Below, piece by piece: positions 60,328-64,000 of a stretch of DNA of 64,000 bases; position 1 is the stretch's first letter, and each line of letters starts with the position of its first letter. The notes beneath the pieces are model-generated. The model was not told where the DNA came from. It saw only the letters and a program-made list of their open reading frames with translations, and did not search any database. The stretch comes from [Clostridium] celerecrescens 18A (GTDB lineage Bacteria > Bacillota > Clostridia > Lachnospirales > Lachnospiraceae). The translations under genes were made by a program, and so were the position numbers. The DNA is taken from positions 806,001 to 870,000 of the forward strand of contig NZ_PGET01000001.1 of assembly GCF_002797975.1 (NCBI RefSeq), given 5' to 3'.

Positions 60328-62808
60328 ATGGAAAGTCAAATTTTAAATATAAGGGGCATGACCTGTGCAGCCTGTGCGCAGAGAATTGAAAAAACAGTGC
60401 GAAAGCTTTCCGGTATCAGCCAGGCGAATGTGAATCTGGCTAGTGAAAAGCTGTTTGTGGAATATGACAGCAGCGCCCTTGAACTTTCTGCAATTAAAGC
60501 AGCAGTATCAAAAATCGGTTATGAAGTGGTGGAAAAATCCGAAAATGCCAATGTGACCATACCAATCGGTGGAATGACCTGTGCGGCCTGCGCCAAACGT
60601 ATAGAAAAAGTTGTGGGAAAGCTGGAAGGCGTGATAAGTACATCGGTTAATTTTGCAACTGAAAAAGCTACGGTTACCTATGATCCTCAGAAGGTCAGGA
60701 TGTCAGCCATACGGGCGGCCATTGAAAAGGCAGGCTACAAGGCTCTGGAAGTAAACAAAGCGGATGCAGCGGATGAGGACCGGGCCCGTAAGCAGCGGGA
60801 GATTAAGACCCTATGGACGAAGTTCATCGTGTCTGCGGTGTTTTCCATACCTCTTCTCTACGTTGCCATGGCACCCATGATTAAAATCATCAGTCTGCCT
60901 TTCCCGGCAGGGATCGCACCCATGGAGTACCCCCTGATCTATGCTCTTGTAGAACTACTGCTGGTGGTTCCGGTCATAGGCGTTGGATATAAATTCTATA
61001 CCATAGGCTTTAAAGCCCTGTTTCAGAGAAGTCCAAATATGGATTCCCTGATCGCCATAGGAACTACCGCTGCTGTTCTTTACAGCATCTACAACACGTT
61101 CCAGATTGCAGAAGGTCATTTTATGGCAGTGGATTCCCTGTATTTTGAATCTGCGGGAGTTATCATCACCCTTATTCTGCTGGGAAAATCCCTGGAGGCA
61201 GTTTCAAAGGGAAGAACCAGTGAAGCGATCAAGAAGCTCATGGGCCTTGCGCCCAAGACTGCAATCATTCTTGAAGACGGCGTGGAAAAAGAGATTCCTA
61301 TTGACGAAGTAGAAATCGGTGATATGATTTTAGTAAAGCCCGGCGAAAAGATCCCGGTAGACGGAACCGTGATAGGCGGCCACACTGCCATCGATGAATC
61401 CATGCTGACCGGTGAAAGCATGCCGGTGGATAAAAAAGAAGGGGACCAGGTTTATGCCGCTTCCCTAAACACCACAGGAACCATTCAGTTCAGAGCGGAA
61501 AAGATCGGCAGCGATACAGCCCTTGCTCAGATCATCAAGCTGGTAGAGGACGCTCAGGGCTCAAAGGCTCCGATTGCTCAGATGGCAGACATTGTTTCCG
61601 GATATTTCGTTCCGGTCGTTTGTGTGATTGCCCTGCTTTCCGGTATTGCCTGGTATATCGGCACCGCCGGAGACTTAAAGTTTGCACTTACCATATTTAT
61701 TTCAGTTCTGGTTATCGCCTGCCCATGTGCCTTAGGTCTTGCGACACCTACTGCTATCATGGTTGGAACCGGAAAGGGCGCAGAAAACGGTATCCTGATC
61801 AAGGGCGGAGAAGCTCTTGAGACAGCCCATAAAATCAGTACGATCGTATTTGATAAAACAGGCACAATTACCGAAGGGAAACCCACGGTGACTGATGTTC
61901 TGGCCGTAGAAGGGGTTTCCAAAGAACTGCTGCTTCAGCTTACGGCTTCTGCAGAAAAGGGTTCCGAGCATCCCCTGGGGCAGGCAATTGTCCATGGTGC
62001 GGAAGATGCAGGACTTACCTTAAGTGCAGCGGAACATTTTGAGTCCTTAACCGGACGGGGGATAGAAGCGAAGATAGACGGAGAAGATATCCTTGCCGGG
62101 AACCGGAAGCTGATGACGGAACGAAGCATTTCCTTAACAGGAATGGAAGAAGCTTCAGACCAGCTGGCCGGGGAAGGAAAAACACCGATGTATGTAGCCA
62201 TTAACGGCAAGCTGGCAGGTATTGTAGCCGTTGCGGACGTTGTAAAGGAATCCAGCAGGGCTGCCATTGAAAGCCTGCATAAGATGGGCATAGAAGTAGC
62301 CATGATTACCGGTGACAATAAGAGAACTGCAGAGGCGATTGCAAAGCAGGTAGGAATTGACCGGGTACTGTCCGAGGTTCTTCCTCAGGATAAATCCGAT
62401 GAAGTCAGGAAGCTGCAGGCCGAAGGCCGCAAGGTAGCCATGGTAGGTGACGGAATCAACGACGCTCCGGCTCTTGCCCAGGCGGATATCGGTATCGCAA
62501 TCGGTTCCGGTACAGACGTAGCCATGGAATCCGCTGACATCGTTCTCATGCGTTCCGATTTAATGGATGTGCCCACAGCCATCAACTTAAGCAAGCAGAC
62601 CATCCGAAATATCAAGCAAAACCTTTTCTGGGCCTTCGGTTATAATGTGATTGGAATCCCAATTGCTGCAGGGCTTTTACATCTGCTCTTTAACGGGCCG
62701 CTTCTTAATCCGATTTTTGCGGCAGCAGCCATGAGCTTAAGCTCAGTTTCCGTGCTGACGAACGCATTGCGGCTGAAACGATTCAAACCAACCACAGGAA
62801 CGAGGTGA
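60328..62808 (+). CDS. copA: Copper-exporting P1B-type ATPase
   Basis: An 826-residue heavy-metal ATPase. Two N-terminal HMA domains with Cys13/Cys16 and Cys84/Cys87 (both GMTCAAC). Eight helices; the metal path has Cys465-Pro-Cys467 (ACPCALGLATP). The phosphorylated Asp509 is in DKTGT; GEGK and GDGINDAPALAQAD are in the ATP domain, and helix 8 has MSLSSVSVL, typical of Cu(I) pumps. It exports Cu(I). The 140-nt leader has no known riboswitch. The next gene starts 7 bp after its stop. Confidence 0.96.
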   Translation: MESQILNIRGMTCAACAQRIEKTVRKLSGISQANVNLASEKLFVEYDSSALELSAIKAAVSKIGYEVVEKSENANVTIPIGGMTCAACAKRIEKVVGKLEGVISTSVNFATEKATVTYDPQKVRMSAIRAAIEKAGYKALEVNKADAADEDRARKQREIKTLWTKFIVSAVFSIPLLYVAMAPMIKIISLPFPAGIAPMEYPLIYALVELLLVVPVIGVGYKFYTIGFKALFQRSPNMDSLIAIGTTAAVLYSIYNTFQIAEGHFMAVDSLYFESAGVIITLILLGKSLEAVSKGRTSEAIKKLMGLAPKTAIILEDGVEKEIPIDEVEIGDMILVKPGEKIPVDGTVIGGHTAIDESMLTGESMPVDKKEGDQVYAASLNTTGTIQFRAEKIGSDTALAQIIKLVEDAQGSKAPIAQMADIVSGYFVPVVCVIALLSGIAWYIGTAGDLKFALTIFISVLVIACPCALGLATPTAIMVGTGKGAENGILIKGGEALETAHKISTIVFDKTGTITEGKPTVTDVLAVEGVSKELLLQLTASAEKGSEHPLGQAIVHGAEDAGLTLSAAEHFESLTGRGIEAKIDGEDILAGNRKLMTERSISLTGMEEASDQLAGEGKTPMYVAINGKLAGIVAVADVVKESSRAAIESLHKMGIEVAMITGDNKRTAEAIAKQVGIDRVLSEVLPQDKSDEVRKLQAEGRKVAMVGDGINDAPALAQADIGIAIGSGTDVAMESADIVLMRSDLMDVPTAINLSKQTIRNIKQNLFWAFGYNVIGIPIAAGLLHLLFNGPLLNPIFAAAAMSLSSVSVLTNALRLKRFKPTTGTR

Positions 62809-62815
62809 ACCGGAT

Positions 62816-63538
62816 ATGAACAAAAATGGAAAATTAATTGCAGCGGTGGGAGCAGCCGCAGTATTGGTGGCGGTGATCATTGCAGCGGTTATACAGACAG
62901 CGGGGGGAAATCTGGATGTAGTCGGAAAACAATCAGCCGGATCCTTTGAAACAATTTTAAATACGGTCCCCGATAATGTGAAAGCTGATGAAATCAATGG
63001 AGGCTGGTCCTTAACTGCCCCGGATGGCGGTGTACGCTTTATCTGGAGCGGAGATTACAGCCAGAGTCCACTTCATGACGTAATGCTGGAGCTTGAAGCA
63101 GCCCCATTTACCGATGCAGGGCTTGATACGGATAAGCTGCCGGATAATTACGCAGCCTATGATGGAATGCTGATGGTAGGAACAAAGCTTGGAACTGAAA
63201 AACCGGATTCCAAGGGTGAAGCAACTCCTCTTGCAGCCTATGAGCAGATCGTAAATAAGCACCGAAGCTTTATCAATTACCATATGGACATGGATCACTA
63301 CGGGGTAAAGCTTGGAGACGGCAATATGTTTGAATGGGCAAAGAATATGGAGACAAATACCGTAAAAAACCAAAATCAGGATAAGGACATTGTTTTTGTA
63401 TTAAATCCCGAACCTCTCATTGCAGCCGGTGTTGATCCGGAGAAAGTGGAAGGCTGGGTATATGCCCCGGTTTCAGTAATGGAAGGCGGAAAGACTTTAG
63501 AGGTTTATAAATTATTAAAACCCTTTAATTTAAAATAA
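62816..63538 (+). CDS. Membrane-anchored unknown protein in the copper operon
   Basis: A 240-residue protein I do not recognise. One N-terminal hydrophobic anchor (KLIAAVGAAAVLVAVIIAAVI) without a lipobox, then an extracytoplasmic domain with GGWSLTAPDGGVRFIWSGDY, LELEAAPFTDAGLD, KHRSFINYHMDMDHYGVKLG and DIVFVLNPEPLIAAGVDP. The HMDMDH segment rich in His, Met and Asp may bind copper. It lies between copA and copZ, so a copper role is likely. Confidence 0.7.
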   Translation: MNKNGKLIAAVGAAAVLVAVIIAAVIQTAGGNLDVVGKQSAGSFETILNTVPDNVKADEINGGWSLTAPDGGVRFIWSGDYSQSPLHDVMLELEAAPFTDAGLDTDKLPDNYAAYDGMLMVGTKLGTEKPDSKGEATPLAAYEQIVNKHRSFINYHMDMDHYGVKLGDGNMFEWAKNMETNTVKNQNQDKDIVFVLNPEPLIAAGVDPEKVEGWVYAPVSVMEGGKTLEVYKLLKPFNLK

Positions 63539-63560
63539 AAATATAACGGAGGTAACTCAA

Positions 63561-63767
63561 ATGGCAAAATCAGTTATAAATGTAGATGGAATGGCATGTG
63601 AACACTGTGTAAAGGCAATCACTAATGCAGTTGGTGCTTTATCTGGCGTATCCGGTGTATCGGTGGATCTGGCAGCAAAAACCGTAACCGTGGATCATGA
63701 CCCGGATCAGGCATCTGTAGATAAGATCAAAGCTGAGATTGAAGATCAGGGCTATGATATCATTTAA
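63561..63767 (+). CDS. copZ: Copper chaperone (heavy-metal-associated domain)
   Basis: A 68-residue HMA protein with GMACEHC (Cys13, Cys16), ferredoxin-like fold, and SVDKIKAEIEDQGYDI at the end. It would carry Cu(I) to CopA. ACGGAGG precedes the ATG. A terminator follows. Confidence 0.93.
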   Translation: MAKSVINVDGMACEHCVKAITNAVGALSGVSGVSVDLAAKTVTVDHDPDQASVDKIKAEIEDQGYDII

Positions 63768-63783
63768 TAACAAGTAGAGAGGA

Positions 63784-63818
63784 CGGGAACCGCCATTTGA
63801 GCGGTTCCCGCCTTTCGC
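63784..63818 (+). terminator. Terminator after copZ
   Basis: CGGGAACCGC and GCGGTTCCCG form a 10-bp stem with a 7-nt loop, followed by CCTTTCGCGTTTT. Confidence 0.75.
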
Positions 63819-63849
63819 GTTTTAATTTCTGACAGATAGAGGTGCTAGA

Positions 63850-64000
63850 ATGCTTAAAAGCAGAAAAAATGTGTTGGTCGTGGATGATGAACCTAAAATA
63901 CTGGAGGTCGTCTGTCTGCTTTTGGAAAGCAAGGGGTTCCGCACTTTCCCTGCCGAAAACGGCAGGAAGGCCCTGGAGATATTTGATTCGGAAAATATTT
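63850..64000 (+). CDS. Response regulator receiver domain, truncated by window edge
   Basis: ATG 63850 after AGAGGTG opens MLKSRKNVLVVDDEPKILEV, a CheY-like receiver with the acidic pair, then LLLESKGFRTFPAENGRKALEIF. Only 50 residues are inside the window, so the output domain and phospho-acceptor are not seen. It may be an OmpR-type regulator; it follows the copper cluster but is after a terminator. Confidence 0.88.
   Translation, partial: MLKSRKNVLVVDDEPKILEVVCLLLESKGFRTFPAENGRKALEIFDSENI

Overview
The window looks like a chromosomal segment of an anaerobic, low-to-moderate-GC Firmicute. Lachnospiraceae/Clostridiales, close to the Lacrimispora or Lachnoclostridium group, is an inference from gene content, not a computed placement. 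The signs are strong AGGAGG ribosome sites, sigma-A promoters, an Ech-type hydrogenase, hybrid cluster protein, very large secreted glycan-degrading enzymes with cell-wall-binding repeats, and YesN-type regulators. No rRNA, tRNA, CRISPR array, phage or insertion sequence was seen. The window is cut inside a response-regulator gene at each end.

Layout. 1-1.6 kb: a truncated response regulator, a DUF1801/YdeI-like protein and a small ferritin-like protein. 2.1-12.8 kb: one co-directional 12-gene operon, echABCDEF-hypABFCDE, encoding a ferredoxin-dependent membrane [NiFe] hydrogenase together with its full Ni-Fe(CN)2CO cofactor assembly set. 12.9-22.2 kb: a cytoplasmic-type amidase and a 2845-residue secreted GH30 + GH43 enzyme, probably for type II arabinogalactan. 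22.3-28.9 kb: housekeeping and envelope genes (aromatic acid exporter family, DUF1456, an operon of an unknown protein, an RNHCP protein and an MgtC-family protein, DUF554, aroE, a LacI regulator). 29.3-43.8 kb: dlgD-like reductase, a secreted beta-helix protein, a secreted LamG-phosphoesterase-PL8 lyase, a PrsA/SurA-like foldase and a YesN-type regulator. 44-47.2 kb: a cytidylyltransferase/CobD-like fusion with a methyltransferase, facing an acetyltransferase. 47.3-52 kb: hcp, a ferredoxin and a DUF438-hemerythrin-PAS protein. 52.4-57 kb: a chemoreceptor, a GyrI-like protein, a chorismate mutase-shikimate kinase fusion, and an overlapping hemerythrin-CheX pair. 57-63.8 kb: a copper cluster (HMA-SafE-cupredoxin fusion, a 31-residue membrane peptide, DUF2318 lipoprotein, HxlR regulator, CopA, a membrane-anchored unknown, CopZ).

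How the parts fit. The hydrogenase can dispose of fermentation electrons from reduced ferredoxin and conserve energy as an ion gradient. The secreted enzymes open complex glycans, and two of the three carry C-terminal cell-wall-binding repeats that should keep them on the cell. Hcp, the ferredoxin, two hemerythrin proteins and CheX suggest handling and sensing of NO or O2.

The most interesting non-coding signals are: (1) a 24-bp exact inverted repeat pair flanking about 363 bp with a consensus promoter inside, just upstream of the chemoreceptor gene, which looks like an invertible promoter; (2) a three-segment mutually exclusive RNA switch overlapping a 21-codon leader ORF in front of the RNHCP-MgtC genes; (3) two promoters (hcp and ferredoxin) with the same palindrome at the same -41.5 position; (4) a pair of divergent promoters that share one palindromic -35 box between hxlR and copA.
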